DNA of 64,000 nucleotides from Terripilifer ovatus. GTDB taxonomy: Bacteria > Pseudomonadota > Alphaproteobacteria > Rhizobiales > Beijerinckiaceae. The stretch lies in contig JARHVB010000025.1 in assembly GCA_029222685.1 (NCBI GenBank), forward strand, positions 1 to 64,000, given 5' to 3'. Every line of letters begins with the position of its first letter. The first letter of the stretch is position 1. Below are positions 23,926-33,635 of this stretch, one piece after another. A model generated the notes under the pieces. That model worked only from the letters and a program-made list of their open reading frames with translations, ran no database searches and was not told the DNA's origin. The position numbers and the translations under genes were made by a program.

Positions 23926-25869
23926 ATGAGTGTCAATTCTTCCTTACGGCCGACAGTCATGGAATTCACGCGTTTGATGTTCACGCGCCTGGCATTCGCG
24001 CGTTCGCCGATGTTCTGGATCGGTCTGCTCGGCGGATTGGCCGCGGGTGGCCTGGTGATCCTCTGCGGACTGATCCTCTGGGAAGGCCGGCGCGACGCGA
24101 AAAATCAGTCCGATCGTGCCGCTAGCAATGTCGTGGCGGTGGTCGAACAGGACATCGCGCGAAGTATCGAAAACTTCGACCTCTCCCTGCTGGGTGTCAT
24201 CAGGGGATTAGGCGAGCCGGAGGTCACTCCCCTGACCGGCAGAGCCCGTTCGATGGCGCTTTTCGACAATGCGGCCACGGCACCCTATATCAACGCGATC
24301 GTCGTCCTGGATGAGACGGGGAAGGTCGCGGAAGATTCGCGCCAAGGCTTCTCAGGCGCCAACGACTTTTCCGACAGGAACTATTTCAAGGTTCACAAAG
24401 ACAATCCCAATGCCGGGATGTATATGAGCCCGCCGTTGAAAAGTCGCGTCAACGACGGCTGGATCATCGCTCTCAGCCGCCGCATTTCAAACCCCGACGG
24501 ATCGTTCGGCGGGGTGGTCGTGGGGACATTGCAGCTCGGCTATTTTCAGGCCTTGTTCGAACACCTGTTGCTGGGCAAGGATGGAACAATCACGCTTGTA
24601 CAAAGCGACGGCACGCTGGTAGCGAGGAAAGCACCCGAATGGTCTGATATCGGCCGGAACTTCAGCAATATCGGCCTGTTTAAGCACTTTCCGGCAGCCA
24701 GGGCGGGAAATTTCGAAGCCGTAACCACGATTGACGGCATCGCCCGCCGCTACACATACAGTCAGATCAAACAGCTCCCGCTCGTCGTCAGTGTCGGTAT
24801 CTCCGTCGACGAAATCTATGCGCCATGGCGCCAAAAGGCGCTGACCATCGGCATCGCCTTGGCCTGCCTCCTTCTGGCGACCCTGGCGCTGGCGATCGTG
24901 CTTTCGCACGAACTGATCCGCCGCAAACGCGCCGATACGCTCTTGCGCGAAAGCGAAACCCGATACCGGCATCTCGCCGACAATTCCAGCGACGCCATCA
25001 TCTTGCGCGATCCCCAGGGACGCCGGAAATACGCCTCGTCCGCTTTCTTTCCGATGCTCGGCCGCACGCCGGAAGAAATGGGAGCCGAAGGCCTCGAGCC
25101 CTATCTGCATCCCGATTCTCTCGGCACGCCGCCCAAGACCCTGCAGCGTCTTCTCACTGGCGAACAAAGGGTCGTTGCCTTGCTGCAATATGCCCATCCC
25201 GACGGACACTGGATGTGGCTTGAAGCGATCTCGAGCGGCATCTTCGACGAGCATGGAAACATGACGGAGATCGTCACCAACCTGCGCGACGTCACCCGCC
25301 GCAAGGCCGCCGAAGACAAGCTCGCCGCCGCCGCCATCACCGACGGAATGACAGGTCTCGGCAACCGCCGCGCTTTCGACGACCGGCTGGAACAGGAATG
25401 GCAGCGCGCCGTCCGCGCCCAATCAAGTCTGGCCCTGCTGATGATCGATGTCGACTATTTCAAGGCCTATAATGATACCTTCGGCCACCTGCAGGGCGAT
25501 GGCGCCCTGACCCTGGTGAGCGCCTGCATCTCCGAAAACCTGCGCCGGGCGGCCGATTTCGCCGCGCGCTACGGCGGCGAGGAATTTGTCGTGATCTTGC
25601 CCGACACCGATGACGTCGGTGCCTCCCACGTCGCTGAAAATATCCGCAACGCCGTCGTCGAGCGCACGCTGGTTCACCCCGCCAGCCCCGCGACCGTGCT
25701 GACGGTCAGCATCGGCCTGACAAGCCGGCGCCCGGCGCAAGGAGACGAGGTTTCAAGCCTCATCCGGCTCGCCGACGCGGCCCTCTACCAGGCCAAGCAG
25801 AACGGCCGCAACCAGACGGCGCTGTCGCCGCCGGCGCCGCAAAACCGATTGGCGGCGGCAAACAGTTAG
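23926..25869 (+). CDS. Membrane diguanylate cyclase, dCache-PAS-GGDEF
   Basis: A 647-residue sensor cyclase that makes c-di-GMP. A first membrane helix is near residues 30-50, followed by a periplasmic Cache-type domain to about 300. A second helix (ALTIGIALACLLLATLALAIVL) leads to a PAS domain starting YRHLADNSSDAIIL. The GGDEF domain contains GGEEF, intact for catalysis, with the inhibitory RxxD (RAAD) five residues upstream, so product inhibition is expected. The ATG at 23926 was chosen; an open frame from a TTG at 23836 adds 30 residues without membrane or domain sense. It may sense a small molecule related to the neighbouring transport genes. Confidence 0.9.
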   Translation: MSVNSSLRPTVMEFTRLMFTRLAFARSPMFWIGLLGGLAAGGLVILCGLILWEGRRDAKNQSDRAASNVVAVVEQDIARSIENFDLSLLGVIRGLGEPEVTPLTGRARSMALFDNAATAPYINAIVVLDETGKVAEDSRQGFSGANDFSDRNYFKVHKDNPNAGMYMSPPLKSRVNDGWIIALSRRISNPDGSFGGVVVGTLQLGYFQALFEHLLLGKDGTITLVQSDGTLVARKAPEWSDIGRNFSNIGLFKHFPAARAGNFEAVTTIDGIARRYTYSQIKQLPLVVSVGISVDEIYAPWRQKALTIGIALACLLLATLALAIVLSHELIRRKRADTLLRESETRYRHLADNSSDAIILRDPQGRRKYASSAFFPMLGRTPEEMGAEGLEPYLHPDSLGTPPKTLQRLLTGEQRVVALLQYAHPDGHWMWLEAISSGIFDEHGNMTEIVTNLRDVTRRKAAEDKLAAAAITDGMTGLGNRRAFDDRLEQEWQRAVRAQSSLALLMIDVDYFKAYNDTFGHLQGDGALTLVSACISENLRRAADFAARYGGEEFVVILPDTDDVGASHVAENIRNAVVERTLVHPASPATVLTVSIGLTSRRPAQGDEVSSLIRLADAALYQAKQNGRNQTALSPPAPQNRLAAANS

Positions 25870-26007
25870 TAAATCCTGCCTCTGCAGCACTGCGCCGCAG
25901 GAAGCGCCGGGGCTGCCCGCCTGCCGCGGCTGTTCTGGAAATTCGAACCTGGTGTATAAGCCGCTCGACTTCGCAGCCGGCACTATCGGCGCACAGGAGA
26001 TTTCTGA

Positions 26008-27048
26008 ATGGTAATGAACAAGCTTGTACCGGGTCTCGTGCTGACGGCGCTTATGGCGACGGCCTCGCCGGGTCTGGCCGCCGATAATGTAAAGCTACAG
26101 GTTGGCATCAGCGGCGCCAGCAGCGACGCGGGTTTCTACATCGCCGACAAGAAGGGCTATTTCAAACAGGAAGGCCTGACTGTCGAATTCACCAATTTCG
26201 ATTCCGCCGCGAAAATGGTCGCGCCGCTCGGCGTCGGCCAGCTTGATGTGGGCGGCGGCTCGGTCTCCACCGGCTTCTACAATGCGGTCATGCGCGGCAT
26301 CGACATCAAGATCGTCGCCGACAAGGGCTCGACGCCGCCGGGACACGGCTTCCAGCCGCTTCTGGTCCGCAAGGATCTCGTCGACAGCGGCCGCTACAAG
26401 TCACTGAAAGACCTCAAGGGCATGAAGATCGCCGGCAGCGCGCCCGGCAGCGGTTCGACCTCGACCATGAACGAAGCCTTGAAAAAAGCCGGCCTGAAGC
26501 CTGCCGATGTCGACCGTGTCTTCATGGGCTTCTCGCAGATGGTGCTCGCCCTGCAGAACAAGGCGGTCGACGCGGCCCTGATCACGGAGCCTTCCGCCAC
26601 CACCGCCGAGAAGAGCGGCGCCGCCGTGAGAGTCATGGGCGATGACGAAATCTATCCCAACCACCAGCTCGCGGTGGTGATCTATTCGGGCGCCTTCATC
26701 AAGCAGAAACCCGATGCCGCAAAGCACTTCATGCGCGCCTATATCCGCGCCGTGCGCGACTATAACGACGCCCTCAACAAGGACGGCAAACTCGCCGGTC
26801 CGCAGGGCGACGAAGTGGTCGGCATCCTGACGCAATATACCGCGATCAAAGACCCGGAAGTTTTCCGCGCCATCACCGTGCAGGGCACCAATCCCGACGG
26901 CCACGTCGACGAGCCAAGCCTCAGGAACGACCTGGCCTATTTCAAGGAGACCGGCGACCTGCAGGGCAATGTCACGCTCGAACAGGCGCTCGACAATTCC
27001 TTTGTCGACCTCGCGGTGAAGGAACTCGGCCCATACCGCAAGAAATAA
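26008..27048 (+). CDS. Orphan ABC substrate-binding protein (NMT1/THI5-like)
   Basis: A 346-residue secreted binding protein with a Sec signal peptide (VPGLVLTALMATASPGLAAD, cleavage after ALA-type residues). The mature domain begins VKLQVGISGASSDAGFYIADKKGYF. AGGAG precedes the ATG at 26008 at good spacing. No permease or ATPase lies beside it. It is flanked by the GGDEF gene and corA, so it must use a transporter encoded elsewhere or serve a sensor. Ligand unknown. Confidence 0.88.
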   Translation: MVMNKLVPGLVLTALMATASPGLAADNVKLQVGISGASSDAGFYIADKKGYFKQEGLTVEFTNFDSAAKMVAPLGVGQLDVGGGSVSTGFYNAVMRGIDIKIVADKGSTPPGHGFQPLLVRKDLVDSGRYKSLKDLKGMKIAGSAPGSGSTSTMNEALKKAGLKPADVDRVFMGFSQMVLALQNKAVDAALITEPSATTAEKSGAAVRVMGDDEIYPNHQLAVVIYSGAFIKQKPDAAKHFMRAYIRAVRDYNDALNKDGKLAGPQGDEVVGILTQYTAIKDPEVFRAITVQGTNPDGHVDEPSLRNDLAYFKETGDLQGNVTLEQALDNSFVDLAVKELGPYRKK

Positions 27049-27056
27049 AACGGCAT

Positions 27057-27102
27057 CGCAAAAACGCGGCAGAGTTGTCGACAATCACGACCGGCTCTGC
27101 CG
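27057..27102 (-). terminator. Rho-independent terminator of corA
   Basis: CGGCAGAG and CTCTGCCG form a perfect 8-bp stem. Read on the minus strand it is followed by CGTTTTTG, a T-run. It begins 14 bases after the end of corA and lies between two convergent genes. Confidence 0.6.
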
Positions 27103-27115
27103 TCTCAAGGCTACG

Positions 27116-28084
27116 TCACAGCCAGCCGGTTTTCTTGAACCGCATGAAGAGCCCGACGCAGAGAACGGCGATGACCGCGAGCACCACGTAGTAGCCGTAC
27201 TCCGTCTTGAGCTCCGGCATGTTCTGAAAATTCATGCCGTAGACGCCTGCAATCGCCGTCGGGACCGCAAGGATGGCGGCCCATGCCGCCAATTGCCGCG
27301 TGATCGTCCCCTGCCGCTCCTGCTCGAGCAGAAGGCTGGCTTCAAACACCGAATTCAAGACTTCGCGCAGGCCATTGATCATGGCCTCGACACGCTTCAC
27401 ATGGTCGAGCACGTCCTGGAAGTAAGGCCGCACCTCAGTGTCGATGCAGGGCGAAGCGATGTGTACGAGTTTGTTGCACACTTCCGACATCGGCCCGATC
27501 ACGCGCTGGAATTTCATGAGCTGCCGCCGCAGGGTGAACAGCCGCAGCACGTCATCGCGGCCGAGAAGATGATCGAGCGCATGGCTTTCCATCTTAAGGA
27601 CCGCGTCCTCGACGGACTCGATGATCGGCAGATAGCCATCGACGATGAAATCGAGGACCGCATGCAGCACGTAATCGACGCCGTTCTTGAGCATGTCCGG
27701 CATCGTCTCGAGGCGTTTTCGGACGCCCGTGTAGGTTCGGTCGGAATCGTGCCGCACAGTGATGATATGGGTCGGCCCCACGAAGATCGCCGTTTCGCCG
27801 TAGGCGATAATATCGCCTTCGAGCCGCGCGGTCCTGGCAAGCACGAAGAGCTGGTCGCCGTAGACATCGACTTTCGGCAGCTGCTTCGATCCGTACGCAT
27901 CCTCGACCGCAAGCGGATGGAGATGATAGATGCTCTGCAGCGTCTGCAAATCCTCGATGGTCGGGTTGGACAGACCGATCCAGACGAACTCCGACGCATC
28001 CTTGGAACAATGAACCGGTTCCGCGATGCTGACAGCACCGACGTTCTTACCCGCCCGGTAGAAATTGGCTGCAACGACTGGCAT
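27116..28084 (-). CDS. corA: CorA-family magnesium/cobalt transporter
   Basis: A 322-residue metal ion channel. A large cytoplasmic N-terminal domain is followed by a long stalk helix and two C-terminal membrane helices. The family signature GMN is in AGVYGMNFQNMPE between the helices, and the protein ends with a basic tail (MRFKKTGWL). The start at 28084 (MPVVAANFYR) fits the family; the open frame extends 56 codons further upstream without similarity. It stands alone, with a terminator after it. Confidence 0.92.
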   Translation of the reverse strand: MPVVAANFYRAGKNVGAVSIAEPVHCSKDASEFVWIGLSNPTIEDLQTLQSIYHLHPLAVEDAYGSKQLPKVDVYGDQLFVLARTARLEGDIIAYGETAIFVGPTHIITVRHDSDRTYTGVRKRLETMPDMLKNGVDYVLHAVLDFIVDGYLPIIESVEDAVLKMESHALDHLLGRDDVLRLFTLRRQLMKFQRVIGPMSEVCNKLVHIASPCIDTEVRPYFQDVLDHVKRVEAMINGLREVLNSVFEASLLLEQERQGTITRQLAAWAAILAVPTAIAGVYGMNFQNMPELKTEYGYYVVLAVIAVLCVGLFMRFKKTGWL

Positions 28085-28292
28085 CCGGTTCGCCTCAAGA
28101 TTCCGACAACGCAGGAACACCCGTCGATCGATTCGTTCGACGACCGCGGGACGTGAGACCAAACCTATGTGGAAATCGCCGCCCGGCCAACCAGCCGGCG
28201 ATATCACGCGATAATGAAATGTCTTGACGCTTCCCGCGAAAGCCGGTCGCATGACGACTGTCGTATCGCGGTGGGCTATCTAAAACGGAACG

Positions 28293-29633
28293 ATGATGGC
28301 TCTCAAGATTGCAATCGCGGGAAGCGGACCGGCCGGGCTTGCGACTGCGCTGCTGCTGCACCGCGACGGCCATCGGATCACCGTGTTCGAGCGCTTCGAT
28401 GCGCCGCAGCCCGTCGGCTCCGGCCTGATGATCCAGCCGACCGGCCTCGCCGTGCTGCAAGCCATGGGCCTCGATGCGCCCGTGCTCGCCGCCGGCGCCA
28501 GGATCGACCGGCTGTTCGGACAGGCGACGCCATCGGAACGTACGGTGCTCGACGTGCGTTACGCGGCGCTCGGCAAAGACATCCACTTCGGCATCGGCAT
28601 CCATCGCGCCGCCCTGTTCGATATCCTGTTCCGGTCGGTGCAGGCTACTGGGATTTCCATCGCCACCAGCCACACAGTCACCGGCGCGCCTTTGCTGGCT
28701 GATGGCCGGCGGGAACTTGTGTTCGCTAGCGGCGCGCGGGCTGGGCCGTTCGATCTTATCGTCGACACGCTGGGCACCGCGAGTCCGCTATGTCCGCCGC
28801 TTGGAGGCCCGCTCGCCTACGGCGCATTATGGGCAAGCCTCGACTGGCCCGATGACGCCGGCTTCAACGTCACCGCGCTCGAACAGCGCTATGTCCGTGC
28901 CAGCACCATGGTCGGCGTGCTGCCGGTCGGCCTTGCACCTGGATCGCCAAAGCCGAAGGCCGCCTTCTTCTGGTCGTTGCGGACCGACCGCCTGCAGGCC
29001 TGGCGCGAAGCCGGCCTCGATCGCTGGAAGGAAGAGGTCCGCAGCGTCTGGCCTGCCACCGCCCCGCTGCTCGACCAGATCGTCACGCCGGAGCAATTGA
29101 CCTTCGCCCGCTATACGCATCGCACGCTTGAAGGCGCGGCCGAAACGAGCCTCATTCATCTTGGCGATGCCTGGCATGCGACCAGCCCGCAACTCGGCCA
29201 GGGCGCCAATATGGCGCTGCTCGATGCCTTTGCCCTGGCGAAATCCCTGCGCGAAACAGACGATCTTCAGCACGCCCTCGAGCGCACCGTCGCCGTGCGC
29301 CGGCGCCACATCCGTCTCTACCAGGGCATGAGCCTGTTGTTCACGCCGGTCTACCAGTCCGACAGCACCATGTTGCCATGGCTGCGCGATCGCGTCGTCG
29401 GGCCGCTCGCCAGGCTCTGGCCCGCGACCACGATCCTCGCCGCCATGGTCAGCGGCCTGATCGGCCGGCCGCTGAAACCGCTCGGTCTCGCTGCCCTTGC
29501 GGCTTCAGAGGCGCGTCGCGGCGGACTGATGCCAGGGCACGAGCAGCCGCCGCAGCACGGCGACAGAGCCGTAGAGCAGCAGGCCGATCAGCGCCAGGAT
29601 GAGGATGACGCCGAACAGCGCGTCGACCTGTAG
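28293..29633 (+). CDS. FAD-dependent monooxygenase (PHBH/UbiH group)
   Basis: A 446-residue flavoprotein hydroxylase. The FAD-binding GSGPAGLATALLLHRDGH starts at residue 10, the second FAD motif is LIHLGDAWHATSPQLGQGANMALLDAFAL near residues 285-315, and the body resembles salicylate-hydroxylase-type enzymes. The last 42 or so residues (rich in Glu, Gln, Asp) are read from the antisense of the permease gene at 29505-30287, so the natural stop appears to be missing. Its likely original end is near GRPLKPLGLAALAA. It faces the third ABC importer, which may bring in its substrate. Confidence 0.88.
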   Translation: MMALKIAIAGSGPAGLATALLLHRDGHRITVFERFDAPQPVGSGLMIQPTGLAVLQAMGLDAPVLAAGARIDRLFGQATPSERTVLDVRYAALGKDIHFGIGIHRAALFDILFRSVQATGISIATSHTVTGAPLLADGRRELVFASGARAGPFDLIVDTLGTASPLCPPLGGPLAYGALWASLDWPDDAGFNVTALEQRYVRASTMVGVLPVGLAPGSPKPKAAFFWSLRTDRLQAWREAGLDRWKEEVRSVWPATAPLLDQIVTPEQLTFARYTHRTLEGAAETSLIHLGDAWHATSPQLGQGANMALLDAFALAKSLRETDDLQHALERTVAVRRRHIRLYQGMSLLFTPVYQSDSTMLPWLRDRVVGPLARLWPATTILAAMVSGLIGRPLKPLGLAALAASEARRGGLMPGHEQPPQHGDRAVEQQADQRQDEDDAEQRVDL

Positions 29634-30287
29634 TTCCTGCAGGCGCAGCACGGCGAGATAGCCGAGCCCTGAATTGCCGCCGATGAATTCACCGACGATG
29701 GCGCCGATGATCGCCAGCACGATGGCGACTTCCGCGCCGGTGAGGATCATCGGCAGCGCCGTCGGCAGCTCCAGCAGGGCAAACGATTGCAGCGGTGTGG
29801 CGCGCATGGAAGCGAACACCTCGCGGTCGCCGGCATCCGTCGATTTGATCGCCACCAGCGTATTGGCGAAGATCGGAAAGAAAGCGAGCACGCCCGAGAT
29901 CACGATCTTCGATTCAAGGCCGAAGCCGAACCAGAGAATGAACAGCGGCGCCAGCGCCACTTTGGGAATGAGCTGCAGGGCGATGATGAACGGCTTGAAC
30001 GCCCATTCGACCGGCGGCAGCTTCGCCATCAGCGCGCCGAGCGTCACGCCGGCAACAAGCGCCGAGAAGAAGCCGCCGAGCGCCTCGGTCAGGGTCACGC
30101 GGACATGACGCCAGACGCCGGGATCAGCGATTTGCACGAGAAATGAACGGCCGATCTTCTCGGGCGCCGGCAGGATGAACGGCGAGATCGTCGCATCGCG
30201 CACGTAATACGACCAAAGGCCGAAGAACAGTGCCAAGGTTATGAGCGGCAATCCGATGCGCAGGATTGTTTCGAGGTTTCGGTTCAT
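29505..30287 (-). CDS. ABC transporter permease (NitT/TauT type)
   Basis: A 260-residue permease with six helices. The coupling loop is SMRATPLQSFALLELPTALPMILTGAEVAI, and FFPIFANTLVAIKSTD precedes it. It overlaps the ATPase gene by 4 bases on its upstream side, and its last 129 bases overlap the convergent monooxygenase gene. It is the third importer's membrane part. Confidence 0.92.
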   Translation of the reverse strand: MNRNLETILRIGLPLITLALFFGLWSYYVRDATISPFILPAPEKIGRSFLVQIADPGVWRHVRVTLTEALGGFFSALVAGVTLGALMAKLPPVEWAFKPFIIALQLIPKVALAPLFILWFGFGLESKIVISGVLAFFPIFANTLVAIKSTDAGDREVFASMRATPLQSFALLELPTALPMILTGAEVAIVLAIIGAIVGEFIGGNSGLGYLAVLRLQELQVDALFGVILILALIGLLLYGSVAVLRRLLVPWHQSAATRL

Positions 30288-31078
30288 GCCGGATACCCCG
30301 CGATATCGGTGCGCACGGCGCGCACGAGCTGCTGGAACTCGGTTGTCTCCTGCATGGCGATGGTGCGCGGCCGCGGCAGGGTGACCTCATGCACCGAATG
30401 CACGCGGCTGGGCCGCGGCGACAGCACGATCACCCGATCGCCGAGAAACACCGCTTCGGAAATCGAATGAGTGATGAGCAGCACGGTCGCGCCTGTGGTC
30501 TTGCAGATGCGCTGCAGTTCGAGGTTCATCTGATCGCGCGTCATCGCATCGAGCGCGCCGAACGGTTCGTCGAGCAGCAGCAGGCGCGGGTCGATGGCAA
30601 GCGCGCGGGCCAGCGAGACACGCTGGCGCATGCCACCCGAAAGCTGCCGCGGCCTCGCTTTCTCGAAGCCCTGCAGGCCGACCAAAGCGCAAAGTTCGCG
30701 CGCCCGGGCCAGCCGTTTTTCTTTCGGCTCGCCGCGCAGACGCAGCGGCAGCGCGATGTTTTCCTCGATGCTGAACCAGGGAAACAGGCGCGAATCCTGG
30801 AACGCGAAGGCCAGCGAACGCACGGCCTCGTTGCTGCCGGATGTCCAGATCGAGCGGCCGCCGATCGCCACATCGCCAGTGCTCGGCCGCTCGAGCCCGC
30901 CGATCATGCGCAGCAAGGTGGTCTTGCCGCAGCCCGAAGGCCCCAGCACGCTGATGAACTCGCCAGGGCGGACATCGAAATCGATCCGCTCGATCGCCTG
31001 CACAGGGCCGGCGGCGCTCTCGAAGGTCTTGCCGATCGCCTCGACTCTCAGCTCCGGCTGAACGGCACTCACCGACAT
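30284..31078 (-). CDS. ABC transporter ATP-binding protein (NitT/TauT type)
   Basis: A 264-residue ATPase with Walker A GPSGCGKTT, Q-loop FQDSRLFPW, signature LSGGMRQRVSLARAL, Walker B LLLLDEP and H-loop LITHSISEA. The start at 31078 (MSVSAVQPEL) fits the family; the open frame continues 52 codons upstream into the preceding gene without sense. It begins 2 bases after the stop of the binding-protein gene. Confidence 0.92.
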   Translation of the reverse strand: MSVSAVQPELRVEAIGKTFESAAGPVQAIERIDFDVRPGEFISVLGPSGCGKTTLLRMIGGLERPSTGDVAIGGRSIWTSGSNEAVRSLAFAFQDSRLFPWFSIEENIALPLRLRGEPKEKRLARARELCALVGLQGFEKARPRQLSGGMRQRVSLARALAIDPRLLLLDEPFGALDAMTRDQMNLELQRICKTTGATVLLITHSISEAVFLGDRVIVLSPRPSRVHSVHEVTLPRPRTIAMQETTEFQQLVRAVRTDIAGYPA

Positions 31079-31080
31079 GA

Positions 31081-32121
31081 TCAGCCGACGGCCTTGTCGC
31101 GCGCCGAATTGTCGTACAGTGTCGTGGCGACAGCCGGCGACTTGATCATGCCTGTCTCGGCCATGACTTTCGCCGCATCGGCCCATTGCTCGGGCACGTT
31201 GCGCAGCACGTTCTGCCGGCCCTTGGCAGTCCACGTCGCGGCATTCTGCTTCAGGTCGGCCATCGAGGTCGCCATGTCGTCGATACCGGGAATCTCATAG
31301 CTCTTGCCGATGGCGCGCACGATCGGCTCGAGGTCGCCCGCATCTAGGATGGCGGCGATCGCCTTGTATTCGGCCCGCAGGAAACGCACGTAGAGATCAG
31401 GATCGGCCGCAAGCTTCTGCGGCGTCGCCACATAGACCTGCCCCGGAATGCCGTCGTCGATCGGAAACGTCTGCACCTGCGGAATGGCGGCGCGGATTTT
31501 CACCACCGAACTGACGCTCGCCATGAAGCCGGCGATGCGCTTGGCCTCGATGAGGCCATAACTCGCCGCCACGTCTGCTACTCTCACACGCTCGACCTTC
31601 GAGCCGTCGACCCCGTCACCACGCAACAGCAGATTGAGCGTGCCTTCCATCGACCCGCCGAGCGTCGCCACGCCGATGGTCTTGCCAGCGAGATCCTTCG
31701 CGTCCTTCAAGGGTGCTGCCGGCGAAGACACCATGTAGAACGGCGAAATCTGCGCGATCGTCGCGACGGAGACGAGCGGCGCGTTGGAGTCAACGCGCGA
31801 GGTGATGTAGTTGGCGCCGCCGGTGCGCGCGATTTCCGCCTGCCCGGCGATGACAAGCTGCGCCGCGGTCGCCGCGCCCTTGCCGTTGATGACTTCGACG
31901 TCGAGCCCTTCCTTTGCGAAGAAGCCGCCCACCTGCGCATAGAACACCGAGGCATAGGACAGCGAGAAATTGAACGGCGTTATGAAGCGCACCTTGCGCA
32001 GTGCCTGCGCCCGCGCCACATGCGGCGCTGCGAGAAGCGCCAGCGCCGATCCCGCGCCCTTCGTGAACATGCGGCGATCGATCGAATGCCCATTCTTATG
32101 CGAATGCGTCTCATGCGACAT
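31081..32121 (-). CDS. ABC transporter substrate-binding protein (NMT1/THI5-like)
   Basis: A 346-residue periplasmic protein with a Tat leader (DRRMFTKGAGSALALLAAPHVARAQA). The mature part begins LRKVRFITPFNFSLSYASVFYAQ. AGGAG lies 8-9 bases before the ATG at 32121, which favours this start over 32148. It is the first gene of the operon binding protein, ATPase, permease. Ligand unknown. Confidence 0.88.
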   Translation of the reverse strand: MSHETHSHKNGHSIDRRMFTKGAGSALALLAAPHVARAQALRKVRFITPFNFSLSYASVFYAQVGGFFAKEGLDVEVINGKGAATAAQLVIAGQAEIARTGGANYITSRVDSNAPLVSVATIAQISPFYMVSSPAAPLKDAKDLAGKTIGVATLGGSMEGTLNLLLRGDGVDGSKVERVRVADVAASYGLIEAKRIAGFMASVSSVVKIRAAIPQVQTFPIDDGIPGQVYVATPQKLAADPDLYVRFLRAEYKAIAAILDAGDLEPIVRAIGKSYEIPGIDDMATSMADLKQNAATWTAKGRQNVLRNVPEQWADAAKVMAETGMIKSPAVATTLYDNSARDKAVG

Positions 32122-32564
32122 ATTCAAACTCCTCGGCGACACCGGCAAACGGGCCTATCAGGCCGATACTATATGGCCGATCGGCTCGTTTGGCTTTGTC
32201 GCAGATGTTTCATATAAGAAACGTAATTTTATACGCGGAACACGCTTATAATCTGGAATAGCGTTTGTCAAAGCGGCCCCCGCCAGGCTGTTGCGCGTCG
32301 ATGGCGGAGCTGCGGTTTTGTGCAGCGACGACGTAGTCGCGCCAAATGCAAGGCATAGGGCGCAAGAAGAGGCACTCGAACGCGAGCAGAAGATGACGTG
32401 GAACGTCCCTGTGCCTCTGCAGCGCAGATATCGGAGTGACGCCGCGACGCAGCATCCTTGATTGAGCCCAAGCCACATTCCGCTTGGCGGAATGCACATG
32501 AATAGCCGTGGCCTCGCGGCCTCCTCTCTGCAATGCCTCTGCTGAACGACATGGGGAGGCGATC
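32122..32564. other. Intergenic region, no gene recognised
   Basis: 443 bases between two divergent genes, with only short shadow frames. A perfect 8-bp hairpin with a 3-base loop (CATTCCGC-TTG-GCGGAATG) lies at 32476-32494 and has no T-run. Promoters of both flanking genes must be here; none stands out by eye. Confidence 0.5.
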
Positions 32565-33635
32565 ATGACCTGCTGCAACAGCCATTCGCAAGGACGCAGC
32601 TCGTTGCTGCCATTCGTGGCGGCGCTGTTGCTCGTCGCACTCGGCGCCGGGGCCTTCGCTGCGGATGACCGCAAGCCGCCGATCGTGCTGCAGTCAACCG
32701 GCGCCTATGAAGTCGGCGGCAAGGTCATCTCCAAACCCGGGGATCCCAGCCAGACGCTCTCCTGCGACCACGGCTATGTCGAATACTTCATTCCCGAGAA
32801 ACGGCGCAGCGTCGGGCTCATCATGTGGCACAGCTCCAGCACCAAGGTCTGGGAGAACCGCTGGGACGGCGGGGAAGGCTACAAGAGCATCTTCCTGCGC
32901 AAGGGCTATCCGGTCTACCTCTGGGACGGCCCGCGCATTGGCCGCGCCAACTGGAGCTGCGAGCCGATCACCTACACGCCGGAATATTTCGACCAGCGTA
33001 ACTTTGCTGCCTGGCGTTTCGGCCTCGCCTATCCAAACTGGCATGCGGGCCTGCAGTTTCCGACAGCCGATCGCGAAGCCTGGAACCAGGCGACCCGCGC
33101 CCGCTACGACGAATTCGATACGCTCGCCAACGCATTGCTGCAGGCCGACGCCGGCGGCCAGGCCATAGACAGGATCGGGCCTGTGGTCGCCCTCACCAAT
33201 TCCGCCGGCGGCTGGCGCGCGCTGCTGTCGGCCCTCAAGGCCAGGAGCGGCAACATGAAGGGCATCGTCGCCTACGAGACGCCCGGCTTCGTCTTCCCTG
33301 AGGGCGAAGGACCCACGCCGCAGCCGACAGCCCCATATGGCCCCAACGCCGTGCCACTGGACGAATTCATGAAGCTGACCAAGTTTCCGATCCAGATGGT
33401 CTTCGGTGACTACACCGAGACGCGTCCCATCTGGGCCAACTCGGTCCAGATGGCGCGGACTTTCTGTGGCATCGTCAATCGCCACGGCGGCGACTGCGAG
33501 GTTCTGTTGCTCGCCGATGCCGGCCTGCACGGCAACTCCCATATCGCCTTCGCCGACCTCAACAACCAAGCCGTTGCAGAGGAACTGTCGAAATGGCTGC
33601 ACCGCAAGAGCCTCGACACCTTTGCTGCGGACTAG
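32565..33635 (+). CDS. Secreted alpha/beta-hydrolase
   Basis: A 356-residue exported hydrolase. A signal peptide spans about residues 12-32 (SLLPFVAALLLVALGAGAFAAD). The probable nucleophile is the Ser in ALTNSAGGWRAL, a TNSAG form of the GxSxG elbow. An acidic residue follows in FGDYTETRP, and a His in LHGNSHIAF. GGGGAGG precedes the ATG at 32565, deciding against the in-frame ATG at 32508. The stop codon TAG lies inside the first bases of an R2 repeat. Substrate unknown; an esterase or lipase-like activity is possible. Confidence 0.82.
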   Translation: MTCCNSHSQGRSSLLPFVAALLLVALGAGAFAADDRKPPIVLQSTGAYEVGGKVISKPGDPSQTLSCDHGYVEYFIPEKRRSVGLIMWHSSSTKVWENRWDGGEGYKSIFLRKGYPVYLWDGPRIGRANWSCEPITYTPEYFDQRNFAAWRFGLAYPNWHAGLQFPTADREAWNQATRARYDEFDTLANALLQADAGGQAIDRIGPVVALTNSAGGWRALLSALKARSGNMKGIVAYETPGFVFPEGEGPTPQPTAPYGPNAVPLDEFMKLTKFPIQMVFGDYTETRPIWANSVQMARTFCGIVNRHGGDCEVLLLADAGLHGNSHIAFADLNNQAVAEELSKWLHRKSLDTFAAD

